A DNA stretch of 64,000 nucleotides, taken from Fibrobacter succinogenes. GTDB lineage: Bacteria > Fibrobacterota > Fibrobacteria > Fibrobacterales > Fibrobacteraceae. The stretch is taken from positions 53,327 to 117,326 of the forward strand of contig NZ_CACZDK010000005.1 of NCBI RefSeq assembly GCF_902779965.1. The letters run 5' to 3'. The position numbers and the translations under genes are program-made. This document shows, in pieces, positions 1 through 9,860 of this stretch (position 1 is the stretch's first letter; every line of letters starts with the position of its first letter). Below the pieces are notes generated by a model. It did not search any database. It was not told where the DNA came from and saw only the letters and a program-made list of their open reading frames with translations.

Positions 1-2819
1 CCGAAAAGGACGGCAAGCAATATACAAACGTCACCTGCCGCGACCTCGAACTTACGCTTACGAACGACGGTTTCTGGCTCGGGCAAAAAGATGACGAAAG
101 CCCAGAACATGGACTCTTCTTGCTCGACGACTTCCGCTGGCTCGATAGCGCACAAACTGTTGAAAACCCGCACTACGATTCCCTCAGCGGTGGAAAAGAC
201 GCTCCTGGTTACCACAATTACGGCTTCACCATGAAGATCCAGGCGGAATTTGTCTATGTCAAAGGGCAGTACTTTGAATTCAACGGTGACGACGATGTGT
301 GGGTGTTCATTAACAACAAACTCGTTGTCGATATTGGCGGTCTACACAAGAAAGTCAAGAGATCCGTAAACCTCGACGACCTTGGACTTACTCCGGGTGA
401 AACTTATCCGTTCCACATTTTCTACGCCGAACGCAAGCGCACACAATCGAACTTCATGATGCGCACGTCCATCGACCTGAAGGTGGAATCCAGCATGCTC
501 CTCACGAATCTCTCTACGGATACAACGATTATCAAGAAAGAAGTATGGCAGACCATCCGTGAAAAGACACTTGCTTGCGATTTCTCCTCGAACTCGGAAC
601 AAAAGCGCACAGAACGCGGCCCATCCAACTTTACGTTGTTCGGAAAGAGTCTCCCGATGACGGGTGTTGCCTTAGGTAAGCTCGACACCGCATACTACGG
701 CGGCATCACAATTACAAACGATTACACGATGCTCACCATCAACACGACGACTATCGCCCGCATGCAAACGCTTCCGCCGGGAACTTACTACGTTCGCGTT
801 GCCCTCAAGAACAATCCCAAGGAATACAAGGATGTTTACTTCACGGTTCCACCAACGGAACTTCCGAACATCGCCTTTGCAAATATCATTGATTCCAGCT
901 ACTGCTTTATAGCAGACATCGTAAAGCGAGATACGCTCTGCCTCGACAAGTACTGGAAGCCGCTCGGAAGCGAAGCAAATCGCGACATCAGTAGCGACTC
1001 GCTCCCCATCAACATGAACAAGAACGAAAAGCTTTGGGCAGGCCGCATTTACCCCATCAACGTTTCTTATGTTGAAGACTGGGCCCGCAGCTACAGCGGC
1101 ATGACCGTTCAAGTTTCGACAAACAATCCGAAACTCATCCCATGCGATTCCCTGGGCTCTCCGCTCCCGAATAGCGAGTTTGTACTCATCGAAGGAAAGA
1201 ACACTTTCTACGTGAAGGCGACAGGAGCTGTTGACAACGGAACGATTACTATTTCTTCAACTGTTGCCAAAAACAAGAGCGTCAACTGGACAAACATCAA
1301 CATCGCAGAACCGCCTGTTCCGCAAATCGAAACCGCATTCATCTATGACAGAAACGGTGACGGTCGCGGCGACAGCGTCTGGATTAGCTTTAACAAGCCG
1401 CTTGGCGGCAATAGTGTTCTCAACGCCATCTCGTTTACGTTCGGGCTTACGCATTACGAAATTACAAACGTAAGCTATGCCGAAGGCGCCCGCGAGCTTT
1501 CGCTCACCGCCGAAGGCGATGGATTTGGCACAGCCATATCCACGGGCGGCGCACAAGAACCTTACGCCGGAAAAATCACTGCGCTTTACACCTACACAAA
1601 CCCCGAAGACCACACCATTTCGCACTTTTCCGTCGACGGCGTTCTCAGTGACGCCATCGGCCCCATCATCATGGCTGCCGAGATTTCGTACACTGACGAT
1701 GGAAAGACGATGCTGAGCCTTACATTCAGCGAAGGCGTTACCGCAGCCACCGCAAGTTCAAACTTGTTCAACTACCGCAGTTACGGCAGCGGCTCGCTTT
1801 CAACTATCGTTCAAGAAGCTGATTACATCGTTACTTCACCGGCAAACCGCTGGAAGCTCATCTTCTCGAAAAAGAGCAACTCCGATATCATTCCTATCGT
1901 GGGCGACTCCATACGTATCAAGCCGCCTTCCGAAGGCGGACTCGCAGTCGATCTCGTCGGCATCCCGGCTCACGACAAGAACCCGTGGGTACGCATCACC
2001 GGCGAACAACGCATTACCGTAACAAGCCCGGCCGTCGTCACCATGGACAAGAACTCGCCGAACTTCGACAAAACTCGTAAAATCGTCAGCAGCGATTCCG
2101 CAACTGTCCCCATCCTCGTACATAGCGATAAACCGCTTACGGCAAATCAGGTCGGCGAAATTTACGGCACCCAAGGTCATTACCTCGGCGACATGAACTT
2201 ATCCGAACTTGTCGAAAACGAAATCAGCGAAATTGCAAAAGTTGTAAAAACAAGCACAGTCTTCGAAGACAAGGAAGCCGTGAAGATTGGAAGCCCGGCA
2301 ACCACCATTACACTTGAAACGATCATTTCCATGCTGGATCGCAAGGAAATTTCGTACAAGGATGCAAAGGAACGGTTCGGTGTAAACGATGTCATTCTCA
2401 ACGCCTATGACAACGGGCTACTGAACAAGGACAACCTGCACAACTACACGCACGGTACACCCGAAGACATCAAGACCATCGCCGAATCCATGGCCGACAA
2501 AACCGAATTCAGCTACAAGACGATTTATTACTCTAGCCTCGGACATTTCGTCAACAGCGACAATGGTCAAATCGCCTGTAACGACGATATTTTCAAGACG
2601 GATGGCGCCAAGAACTGCCTCGGAAACGAAGACCACCTCTATCTCGCCTGGAACATGCGCTCGAAAAAGGGCCGCCTCGTCGGCACAGGCGTGTACATAG
2701 CCCGCCTTGAAATCCGCCTCATCGTGAACGGCAAGAGAATCACCAAGCGCACACAGGACTTCCTCTGGGGATTCCGCCACCCCAACATTCCAATTGAAGA
2801 TTTTGGCATAAAAAAGTAA
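1..2819 (+). CDS. Fibro-slime domain protein, 5' end outside the window
   Basis: This is a large secreted or surface protein of the fibro-slime family, which is expanded in Fibrobacter and linked by family knowledge to adhesion to plant fibre. The reading frame is open from base 3 to the TAA at 2817-2819, so the start lies upstream. The fibro-slime core runs from about base 60 to 480 and shows the PA14-like motif FNGDDDVWVFINNKLVVDIGG-1 (FNGDDDVWVFINNKLVVDIG) followed by YPFHIFYAER. Many beta-rich segments follow. The C-terminus has AWNMRSKKGRLVGTGVY, which resembles a FlgD-type Ig-like domain. The protein aligns along its whole visible length with the next gene, so the two are tandem paralogues. 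Role in adhesion is inference. Confidence 0.85.
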   Translation, partial: EKDGKQYTNVTCRDLELTLTNDGFWLGQKDDESPEHGLFLLDDFRWLDSAQTVENPHYDSLSGGKDAPGYHNYGFTMKIQAEFVYVKGQYFEFNGDDDVWVFINNKLVVDIGGLHKKVKRSVNLDDLGLTPGETYPFHIFYAERKRTQSNFMMRTSIDLKVESSMLLTNLSTDTTIIKKEVWQTIREKTLACDFSSNSEQKRTERGPSNFTLFGKSLPMTGVALGKLDTAYYGGITITNDYTMLTINTTTIARMQTLPPGTYYVRVALKNNPKEYKDVYFTVPPTELPNIAFANIIDSSYCFIADIVKRDTLCLDKYWKPLGSEANRDISSDSLPINMNKNEKLWAGRIYPINVSYVEDWARSYSGMTVQVSTNNPKLIPCDSLGSPLPNSEFVLIEGKNTFYVKATGAVDNGTITISSTVAKNKSVNWTNINIAEPPVPQIETAFIYDRNGDGRGDSVWISFNKPLGGNSVLNAISFTFGLTHYEITNVSYAEGARELSLTAEGDGFGTAISTGGAQEPYAGKITALYTYTNPEDHTISHFSVDGVLSDAIGPIIMAAEISYTDDGKTMLSLTFSEGVTAATASSNLFNYRSYGSGSLSTIVQEADYIVTSPANRWKLIFSKKSNSDIIPIVGDSIRIKPPSEGGLAVDLVGIPAHDKNPWVRITGEQRITVTSPAVVTMDKNSPNFDKTRKIVSSDSATVPILVHSDKPLTANQVGEIYGTQGHYLGDMNLSELVENEISEIAKVVKTSTVFEDKEAVKIGSPATTITLETIISMLDRKEISYKDAKERFGVNDVILNAYDNGLLNKDNLHNYTHGTPEDIKTIAESMADKTEFSYKTIYYSSLGHFVNSDNGQIACNDDIFKTDGAKNCLGNEDHLYLAWNMRSKKGRLVGTGVYIARLEIRLIVNGKRITKRTQDFLWGFRHPNIPIEDFGIKK

Positions 2820-2840
2820 TTTTGAAATCTGCTAATTTTA

Positions 2841-2874
2841 CCCTCGGATCTTGATTCCGAGGGCTTTTTTTTTT
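2841..2874 (+). terminator. Rho-independent terminator of the first fibro-slime gene
   Basis: The arms CCCTCGGA (2841-2848) and TCCGAGGG (2856-2863) form a perfect 8-bp stem with a 7-base loop, followed by a run of ten T at 2865-2874. It lies 21 bases after the stop codon. Confidence 0.92.
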
Positions 2875-3026
2875 GAAAAAACGGAACTTTTCCCCCTCGC
2901 AAAGTATTCTCTACACAAGCGTTGCTGTAATCGCAATTTATTTTACAAATTCATAAAAAAAAATTGATATGAATCACAATATTAAATGTATTTTCATAAG
3001 GAATAACAGTATTCAGGGAGTCGTGG

Positions 3027-6000
3027 ATGCGGTGTAAAAACATGATCTTTAGTGTATTTTTAATACTCTTATGTGCAGTCATTCCGTCAATGGCTGCAGA
3101 ATATCCTATTCATATATTAAGTCGTCCCAACACTTACGACGCTCTATCCATGACCATAGGCAATGGTGTTGGAGCAACATGTATAGCACTAACCCCTAAC
3201 GCAGACGGCTCGTTTGACACGCAGCAAAACGTAACGAACAACCAAAGAATCTACTTTTACAGCAACGAAAGATGCACCGGCAGAGCATTAGGCAACGTCA
3301 CTGTACGTCTTAATTCTGACGTTATTAAAATCAATATCACCATTAACAATACTAGAACAAACGCATCCGTAACCGCTGCCTACGAGAACGCTCCCAAAAA
3401 GACAATCCGCTTCTTTGTCCCCTGGACTAACACGAACGCCATCCTCTATGTCGCTGGCGGCAAATCTGATACGATGACCACCATCAAGAACTTCTGCGGA
3501 TGGTTCGAAGCCAAAGTCACTCCGCCCGAAGGATCTTTCCAAGTCTACTTCAAGCAGACTCTCGGCTATGAATACGTCACCGACATTCATAATTCCATCA
3601 AGATAACGCCAATTGAACAATCGACTTTACTCTCGCTCGATGAAGCCGCTGCCCAAGCAGACACCATCTGGGTCAAGGCAGGCAAGGATATCGGGGCAGC
3701 AACAACGATTTACACCAAGTACCCGGGCGTTTTAGGCGATTGCCCCACCAAGACACTCCCTGTAATGATGTTTGACTGGCTCCATGGTACAAACGGCGAT
3801 GGCGACGATGAAGGCTCAAATGGCGACCCGGCAAATGGCGTGAGCGCGGACTTCGGTTCCAGCGGATGCGCACACCATACCAGAGGAATGGTTCAAGAAA
3901 TGCTTGGCCCCAATGGCGTACCCATACCTGCCGACCCTTTCCCAGAAGATTGCAAGATTACAACACATCTCGCTCAATGGTTCTTGCCAGAAGTCATCAC
4001 AACTAAGAACGGCGTTCCCTATACTAACGCCACCTGCCGTTCCATTGAATTGAGTCTCCAGAATGACGGTCTCTGGCTCGGCCAAAAAGACGACAATAGC
4101 ACCGAAGGAGGCTTATTCCTCCTCGATGACTTCGAATACCTTGATGCCGAAAAGACAATACCGAACCCCTACTTCGACAATATTTCGGGAAGAGGCAAGA
4201 GACATAATTACGGCTTTACCATGAAAATCCAGGCCACGTTCGAATACATTCCGGGCCAGTACTTTGAATTCAACGGTGACGATGACGTGTGGGTGTTCAT
4301 CAATAACCGTCTCGTCGTAGATATCGGTGGCCAGCATACAAAAGTCTTTGGTGCAGTGAATCTCGACACGCTCGGGCTTCAAGAAGGCAAGAACTATCCG
4401 TTCCATATCTTCTATGCCGAACGCCATACAACCCAGTCCAACTTTATGATGAGAACGTCCATCGACCTGAAGACCGAAGCAAGTATCCTCGCCAAAGACA
4501 TGTCCGATGCAGGACTTATCAATTACGAAATATTCCAGCGCATTAGCAAGCAAGCCCTTTCTTGCGATTTCTCTGGAACAACAACGGTAGATACCGTAGC
4601 TGCCCCGTCTAACTTTACCTTGTTCGGTAGCGGAGCATATGCCGAGGGCGTCCCTCTGGATAGCGTTGGCGTTTGGTTTGGCGGCATTGTCATCAAGCCG
4701 GGCTACACCGGGTTCACCATCGATACGGCACAAATCAAGTCGAAGAGAGCTCTCCCACCGGGAACCTATCAATTACGTTTCTCATTGCAGAAAGATGAAT
4801 CCCAGTATGACGAAATCACATTTGTCATAGACAAGTACGCAGCACTCCCCATTGTCTATGCCCGCGTCGATAACCAAAATCAATGGAGATCCCTTGGAGC
4901 GGAAGTCGATGGCACTGTCGATACACTCGGCAAATGGGTGAACACGCGTTACCCTGTAAATATTATGCTCGATGATGGAGCTGCTTTTGACGACATGGTT
5001 TATGTTATCACGAACAACCCTGCTGTAATTCCCTGCGATGAAAACGGAACTCCCATCACGGCAATTACGCTCAAGAACGGCAAGGCGACATTCTACGTCA
5101 AGGCAACCGCACCAGTTCAAGGAATCAAGATTATCGTCTCTAGCGCAGACGAATCGCAAAAAGCAGTTTGGAAGAACATCTCATTCATGGAACCGCCTGT
5201 ACCACAAGTCGTTTTCGCCTGCATATTCGACAGGGATGGCGATGGACGTGGCGATAGCGTTTATGCAAAGCTCAGTAAACCATATGGGAACACTCAAGTC
5301 AACAACTACGTCAAATTGGATTCCGTTCAACTGGAATTTGGCGAAAAGTTCCCGACGATTCTCGATATAAACGACATTAAAACAAGCGCCCATGACAGCA
5401 CCATGATAATCACTACCGCCGGTGGCTTTGGAGCCGTTCCATTCACAGGTGGTGCTGAATCCATCTATAGCGGAAAGATTACACCTTTCTGGAAATATCA
5501 GGACGCACCAATCAGCCTTACAAGCGATGTGACCGACTCCATTGGCCCAGTCATTACATCTGCAGATATTTCTTACAGCAATGACGGTTCTACAGTACTC
5601 TTAGTTTCTTTCAGTGAAGGGTTAGATTGCGAAGATGATGTTGCCGCAACGTACTTCACGTATTTCTTCAGGCAAACAGCTACTGAAAGACAAGATATCG
5701 TCCCAGATATTATTGCCAAAGAAAAGAAATTTAGATGGAGACTCATCTTTAGAAGTTCCAACAACGACAAGGAAAATATCCCGGTCATGGGCGACTCCAT
5801 CAAGCTGGTTCCCGGCGTTCACATGGACCTTCTCCACAGAAGTACTCCTGTAACGAACCCGTATGTTCGCATCTCCGGCGAGCAGAAGATTGTTGTCACA
5901 AGCGCTCCAGTCGTAACGATTGGCGAATCAGATGTTTCTAGAGAAATTATTACAAGCCCCACACCGACTATTCCGAAGATTGTTCCAGCTGACCAATCCA

Positions 6001-6656
6001 AAACAGCAAAGGAAATCGCAACCGAATACGGAGCGCAAGGCCATTACCTTGGCGACCTGAGCCTTTCAAGCTTAGTGAAAGACGAAGTCACGAACATTGA
6101 AGCCGCCATCAAGAACGCCAACCAAAAAGCAATTGAAAAAGAAGGCAAAAAGCTAACAGATCTCATTGTCGAAAAAGGTGTTAAAGCCGTAGATAAGGAA
6201 TATGATCTTGGTAAAGAATTCATGAACGCCTACAGCAACGAAATAATCTCGCTTGAGGATATCAAGGAAATAACCAAAGGCAATTCAGCCATAACTGCCA
6301 AAATAACGAAGAAACTCGCCGAAGAGACAAAACTGCGCTATCAGACAAAGTATTTCACAAGCCTTGGCATTTTCGTGAATAGCACTTCGGGTTCATTCAG
6401 CTGCATAGATACCAGCAGTAACGTGAACAAGCCGTATAACGGCAACTGCCTTGACAAGGACAACGACGGAAAGATATTCCTCGCCTGGAATATGCGTTCC
6501 AAGAAAGGAAGGCTCGTCGGCACAGGAGTTTACATTGCAAGACTTACGTATGAAATCAAGATTGGATCCAGAACTGTCGTAGACCGCACGCAGGACTTCC
6601 TCTGGGGTGTGCGTCACGGCAAGACAAAGGGATTCACCATCGATTTGCGTGAATAA
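3027..6656 (+). CDS. Secreted fibro-slime domain protein, 1209 aa
   Basis: This is the complete paralogue of the preceding gene. AGGGAG at 3015-3020 sits 6 bases before the ATG. Residues 1 to about 23 are a Sec signal peptide with the hydrophobic core MIFSVFLILLCAVIPSMA. The fibro-slime domain lies at about residues 260-485, with FNGDDDVWVFINNRLVVDIG and YPFHIFYAER. The C-terminal 60 residues repeat AWNMRSKKGRLVGTGVYIA and TQDFLWG, as in its neighbour, and look like a FlgD-type Ig-like domain. The two genes are 207 bp apart with a terminator between them, so they are probably separate transcription units. Surface adhesion is inferred from the family and not shown by the sequence. Confidence 0.88.
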   Translation: MRCKNMIFSVFLILLCAVIPSMAAEYPIHILSRPNTYDALSMTIGNGVGATCIALTPNADGSFDTQQNVTNNQRIYFYSNERCTGRALGNVTVRLNSDVIKINITINNTRTNASVTAAYENAPKKTIRFFVPWTNTNAILYVAGGKSDTMTTIKNFCGWFEAKVTPPEGSFQVYFKQTLGYEYVTDIHNSIKITPIEQSTLLSLDEAAAQADTIWVKAGKDIGAATTIYTKYPGVLGDCPTKTLPVMMFDWLHGTNGDGDDEGSNGDPANGVSADFGSSGCAHHTRGMVQEMLGPNGVPIPADPFPEDCKITTHLAQWFLPEVITTKNGVPYTNATCRSIELSLQNDGLWLGQKDDNSTEGGLFLLDDFEYLDAEKTIPNPYFDNISGRGKRHNYGFTMKIQATFEYIPGQYFEFNGDDDVWVFINNRLVVDIGGQHTKVFGAVNLDTLGLQEGKNYPFHIFYAERHTTQSNFMMRTSIDLKTEASILAKDMSDAGLINYEIFQRISKQALSCDFSGTTTVDTVAAPSNFTLFGSGAYAEGVPLDSVGVWFGGIVIKPGYTGFTIDTAQIKSKRALPPGTYQLRFSLQKDESQYDEITFVIDKYAALPIVYARVDNQNQWRSLGAEVDGTVDTLGKWVNTRYPVNIMLDDGAAFDDMVYVITNNPAVIPCDENGTPITAITLKNGKATFYVKATAPVQGIKIIVSSADESQKAVWKNISFMEPPVPQVVFACIFDRDGDGRGDSVYAKLSKPYGNTQVNNYVKLDSVQLEFGEKFPTILDINDIKTSAHDSTMIITTAGGFGAVPFTGGAESIYSGKITPFWKYQDAPISLTSDVTDSIGPVITSADISYSNDGSTVLLVSFSEGLDCEDDVAATYFTYFFRQTATERQDIVPDIIAKEKKFRWRLIFRSSNNDKENIPVMGDSIKLVPGVHMDLLHRSTPVTNPYVRISGEQKIVVTSAPVVTIGESDVSREIITSPTPTIPKIVPADQSKTAKEIATEYGAQGHYLGDLSLSSLVKDEVTNIEAAIKNANQKAIEKEGKKLTDLIVEKGVKAVDKEYDLGKEFMNAYSNEIISLEDIKEITKGNSAITAKITKKLAEETKLRYQTKYFTSLGIFVNSTSGSFSCIDTSSNVNKPYNGNCLDKDNDGKIFLAWNMRSKKGRLVGTGVYIARLTYEIKIGSRTVVDRTQDFLWGVRHGKTKGFTIDLRE

Positions 6657-6679
6657 GAGCTTTCCCCTCTCTCTAAAGG

Positions 6680-6708
6680 CGCCTGCTCGCTCGGCAGGCG
6701 TCTTTTTT
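6680..6708 (+). terminator. Terminator of the second fibro-slime gene
   Basis: CGCCTGC (6680-6686) pairs perfectly with GCAGGCG (6694-6700), followed by TC and six T at 6703-6708. Confidence 0.9.
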
Positions 6709-6742
6709 GTTTAAAATTTTAAGAATAAATGTCATAATGGAG

Positions 6743-6804
6743 ATTCCCGCTCGGTGGCGGGAATGACAAGGGGAAAAAGCGACCCACGCCTTCGCGGGAA
6801 TGAC
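6743..6804. repeat. Extragenic palindromic elements ending in GGGAATGAC
   Basis: ATTCCCGC (6743-6750) and GCGGGAAT (6757-6764) form a perfect stem followed by GAC. A second, weaker copy (CCCACGCCTTCGCGGG then AATGAC) ends near 6804. Related elements recur between other genes in this window (31105, 44281). Confidence 0.7.
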
Positions 6805-6810
6805 AGAGCA

Positions 6811-6847
6811 AAAAAAAGAATCCGTCGGTGATTGCCGGCGAATTCTT
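6811..6847 (-). terminator. Probable terminator of the RNase G gene
   Basis: Read on the minus strand, AAGAATTCGCCGG pairs with CCGACGGATTCTT, with two wobble-type positions, around a short loop, and then runs into TTTTTTT. It lies about 50 bases beyond the rng stop codon. Confidence 0.75.
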
Positions 6848-6895
6848 TTACGTTAAACGCGAAAACGTTATCGCGAGAAGTGCGGGAGCGACAAC

Positions 6896-8431
6896 TTATG
6901 CGAAGTTGTACAAATCCGTAATGTCTTCGCCCGACTTGTCGTACATCCAGAACTGGTTTACGTGAGCCGATTCATCTTCCACGAGGGAAATCTTGATGTT
7001 GTGCTTGTATTCCAGATAGTTGAACATGCGGTTCAAGTCCTTGCAAAGGACATCGACGACCGGAGCGCTCACCACGAGGGTTACTTCGCGGAGACGGGCC
7101 TTGGTGTGGGCACGTGCAAGCCAGCGGTCAATCATGCCAAGCGTCGATTCCAGCGTGGCAATGCGGCCACTGCCGTTGCACACGGGGCAGCATTCGGTCT
7201 TTTCGGTCATGAGGTTCACGCGGACGCGCTTACGGGTCACTTCCATGAGGCCGAACTGGCTAATCGGAGCCGGGCTGATCGGAGCCTTGTCGCGGCGGAT
7301 TGCCTTGCGGAATTCCTGATAGACGGCTTCGCGGTCTTCGTCCGTTTCCATATCGATGAAGTCGATGATGATAAGACCACCCACATCGCGGAGACGGAGC
7401 TGCTTTGCAATTTCGTGGCAAGCATCGAGGTTCGTTTCGAGAATGATCTTGCCCTGGTCCTTGCCGTGGACCTTCGGACCCGTGTTCACGTCGATGGACA
7501 CGAGAGCTTCGGTCTGTTCAATGACGAGGTTGCCACCGCGCGGAAGCGGGACCTGGCGCTGCAAAGAGCGAGCGTAGTCGTTTTCGATCTTGAAGTATTC
7601 GAACAAGCTTTCGCTGGAGCTCCAGAGCTTGACCTTGTCGAGCTTATCTGGAGAGAGAACCTTCAGATATTCACGAAGGGCAAAGTATTCGTCGCGGTTG
7701 TCGATATACACGTAGTCCGTGTTTTCGCCGAAATATTCGCGAACAGTCTGTTCAATGGAATCGGATTCTTCGTAGATGCAGGTCTCGGGCGGCATGGTTT
7801 CGAAGTTGTACTTCGTCTGTTCCCATTTGCTTTCGAGTTCGCGCATCTGCTTGTTGATTTCGAATTCGGATTCGTTGAGGCCGTTGGTGCGGACAATGTA
7901 GCCTACATCGCGACCCTTGAGGCGGCGTACGACCTTCTTGAACTCGCGGCGCTTGACCGGATCGCGTTCACGCTTGGACACACCGACGAAATTTGTACCG
8001 GGCATGCAAACCAAGAAACGACCAGCAAAGCTCAAGTGCGTCGTCAAACGGGCACCCTTAGTGCTAATCGGTTCCTTGACCACCTGCACCATGATTTCTT
8101 GACCTTCCTGGAGAATTTCATCAATCGAAATTTCCTTAGATGCATCGCCTTCGTCATCATCGTCACCATATTCTCGGCGCAACAATTCGTTGCGGTCCAT
8201 GGCGTCTTCCTGATGCAAAAAGCCAGCCTTCTCCAGACCAATGTCAATGAATGCCGCCTTGAGTGCGGGAAGCACCTTCTGAACGACACCCTTATAAATA
8301 TTGCCCAGAACTCGATTAGACGAAACACCTTCCACAACCAATTCTGCGAGTTCACCATCTTCCATGATGGCGATGCGCTTTTCGTACGGCGTTTTACTAA
8401 TCAAGATTCCGCGCTTACACTTATTTGCCAT
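6896..8431 (-). CDS. rng: Ribonuclease G/E family endoribonuclease
   Basis: This endoribonuclease would act in rRNA 5' maturation and mRNA decay. The reading frame is open further upstream, but I place the start at the ATG at 8429-8431 because a TAGGAG sequence precedes it by 5 bases and the N-terminus then reads MANKCKRGILISKTPYEKR, as in the family (511 aa). An S1-like RNA-binding region lies near residues 35-130. The catalytic aspartate motifs are SIDVNTG near residue 311 and IIIDFIDM near 355, and the zinc-link CPVCNGSGR is near 412. These spacings match the E. coli RNase E/G catalytic core. It lacks the long C-terminal scaffold of RNase E, so RNase G is the better name. Confidence 0.92.
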   Translation of the reverse strand: MANKCKRGILISKTPYEKRIAIMEDGELAELVVEGVSSNRVLGNIYKGVVQKVLPALKAAFIDIGLEKAGFLHQEDAMDRNELLRREYGDDDDEGDASKEISIDEILQEGQEIMVQVVKEPISTKGARLTTHLSFAGRFLVCMPGTNFVGVSKRERDPVKRREFKKVVRRLKGRDVGYIVRTNGLNESEFEINKQMRELESKWEQTKYNFETMPPETCIYEESDSIEQTVREYFGENTDYVYIDNRDEYFALREYLKVLSPDKLDKVKLWSSSESLFEYFKIENDYARSLQRQVPLPRGGNLVIEQTEALVSIDVNTGPKVHGKDQGKIILETNLDACHEIAKQLRLRDVGGLIIIDFIDMETDEDREAVYQEFRKAIRRDKAPISPAPISQFGLMEVTRKRVRVNLMTEKTECCPVCNGSGRIATLESTLGMIDRWLARAHTKARLREVTLVVSAPVVDVLCKDLNRMFNYLEYKHNIKISLVEDESAHVNQFWMYDKSGEDITDLYNFA

Positions 8432-8575
8432 TAAAACTCCTAAAGGGTAAAGCAAAACTTGATAGATATCCCCAAGACCAGTCCAAAAGTATGGACCGTA
8501 TCCGAGCCTCCAACGTTTCTTGACGGAAAGTACCGCCCGCCTGCATTGCAAGGCCTGGGGACCATAAATATAACA

Positions 8576-8759
8576 AGTAGGAAGTAGGAAGTAGGAAGTA
8601 GGAAGTTAAAATGTAGAGAGAAATAGGAAGTAGGACAAATGCGTAGGTCGAGAGTCGCGACAAAACTTGTTTTGGCATGACCGAGACCAGCATTTGGTAC
8701 TTGAGCGGAGCGAAAGTACAAGTAGGAAGTTAAAATGTAGAGAGAAATAGGAAGTAGGA
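8576..8759. repeat. AGTAGGA heptamer array with a 38-bp direct repeat
   Basis: Four consecutive AGTAGGA units occupy 8576-8603 and then diverge. A 38-bp segment at 8598-8635 is repeated exactly at 8722-8759. Between the copies, GTACTT and AAGTAC arms form a possible hairpin at about 8697-8719. No convincing ORF covers this stretch upstream of rng. Confidence 0.85.
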
Positions 8760-8765
8760 GGCTTT

Positions 8766-8910
8766 AGTTACTAGTTCTGAGTTACTAGTTACTAGAGCTT
8801 AGTTGGCAGAACTTAGAACTTAGTTGGCAGTGGGAAGAGTTTAGAATTTAGGGACGTCATCCTGACACCATAGGTGGAAGGATCCAGTAAAGTTTTAGTT
8901 GGTAGAGCTT
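8766..8910. repeat. Degenerate 7-bp repeat array (AGTTACT-like) with a GTCATCCTGA element
   Basis: From 8766 to 8856 the sequence splits into thirteen in-phase heptamers, all beginning AG (AGTTACT, AGTTCTG, AGTTACT, AGAGCTT, AGTTGGC, AGAACTT and so on). A GTCATCCTGA...AAGGATCCAGTAA palindromic element follows at about 8857-8890, and then more heptamers. The rest of the 8911-8976 gap shows nothing recognisable. Confidence 0.8.
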
Positions 8911-8976
8911 AGAGAAAAGCGGCAATGGGCTTGCTCATTGGGAGACAAGTCGACTGGCTAGAATTTTTGTAATTTC

Positions 8977-9846
8977 ATGGATATGCTTACCGAAGTCAAT
9001 CTCAAAGACAAAGATTATCTAAAAGCGTACGAGGAGCAAATCCGAACACTCCCCCTAGACGAGCTGTATGAAGTTTTAGATATCATCAAACGCGACCCTT
9101 CCCGCGAACGCATTGACATTGTCGAAAAAAGAATTCAAGAATTAGAAGGAACAACCTTCGTCGAAAAGAAAAAAGAGAAATCGCAAATCGAACTACAACC
9201 AAACAGTGAAACTCAAGTCAAAAAAGACGAAGCAGAAGAATCAAAGTCTGAGACATTCTACATCAACCAGCCTTCATCCAATTACAAAGGAACGTTGTCT
9301 GAACGGGAATTAGCCGAAGCACGCTTGTTTGCACATTTAGTCGATGAAAAATATAAAAATGCGCCACCACCGCCTCGCCAACGTACTCCCGTAGATATAT
9401 TAGTTAACTTGTTCTTTTTCACACTTGTATTTGGCAGCTGGATCTTTATCACTGCAATAGGCGGCTACCACAATCAAAAAGGAACGCTTGTATATTACCC
9501 TGAACATAGCATTTCGGATTCTATAGCAATCGCTTCATATTTCTGCCTTGTCGGATGTTTTATTTTCGCACGCTGCTATAAAAAAGAAGGTTCAATAGGT
9601 GTAGGCATTGCAGGATTTTTCTGGATTAAATCTTTTTGGGGATTTCTTAAAGGGATTTACCCAGGCTTTTTCGTAACACCCAATGCATCCTTGTCTCGGA
9701 TTATATCAATGTCAATCCTTATTTTATCATCGTTGTTCGTTGTCAAAGTTATTACGACCAACGAAAAAAGCTATATGAAAAAAACTTTGCTAATGGTTCT
9801 TTTTTGTCTTGCCATTGAACAAGTCGGCTGGCTGGAATATTTATAA
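8977..9846 (+). CDS. Unknown membrane protein with charged N-terminal half
   Basis: I do not recognise this 289-residue protein. Residues 1-60 are predicted helical and charged (KAYEEQIRTLPLDELYEVL). Residues 60-140 are Lys/Glu-rich and probably disordered, ending in a proline run (APPPPRQRTP). Four or five hydrophobic segments follow, starting at ILVNLFFFTLVFGSWIFITA. ATG codons at 8977 and 8983 are both possible and no strong ribosome site decides between them. The gene is convergent with the M23-like gene, with a 14-bp gap. It is more AT-rich than rng. Confidence 0.7.
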   Translation: MDMLTEVNLKDKDYLKAYEEQIRTLPLDELYEVLDIIKRDPSRERIDIVEKRIQELEGTTFVEKKKEKSQIELQPNSETQVKKDEAEESKSETFYINQPSSNYKGTLSERELAEARLFAHLVDEKYKNAPPPPRQRTPVDILVNLFFFTLVFGSWIFITAIGGYHNQKGTLVYYPEHSISDSIAIASYFCLVGCFIFARCYKKEGSIGVGIAGFFWIKSFWGFLKGIYPGFFVTPNASLSRIISMSILILSSLFVVKVITTNEKSYMKKTLLMVLFCLAIEQVGWLEYL

Positions 9847-9860
9847 CCAACAACTATTGA

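Noticed and set aside
8576..8910. Heptamer arrays considered as a CRISPR array or replication origin iterons
   Set aside because: Units are 7 bp without spacers, no DnaA box cluster was seen, and similar arrays occur at several unrelated gaps.
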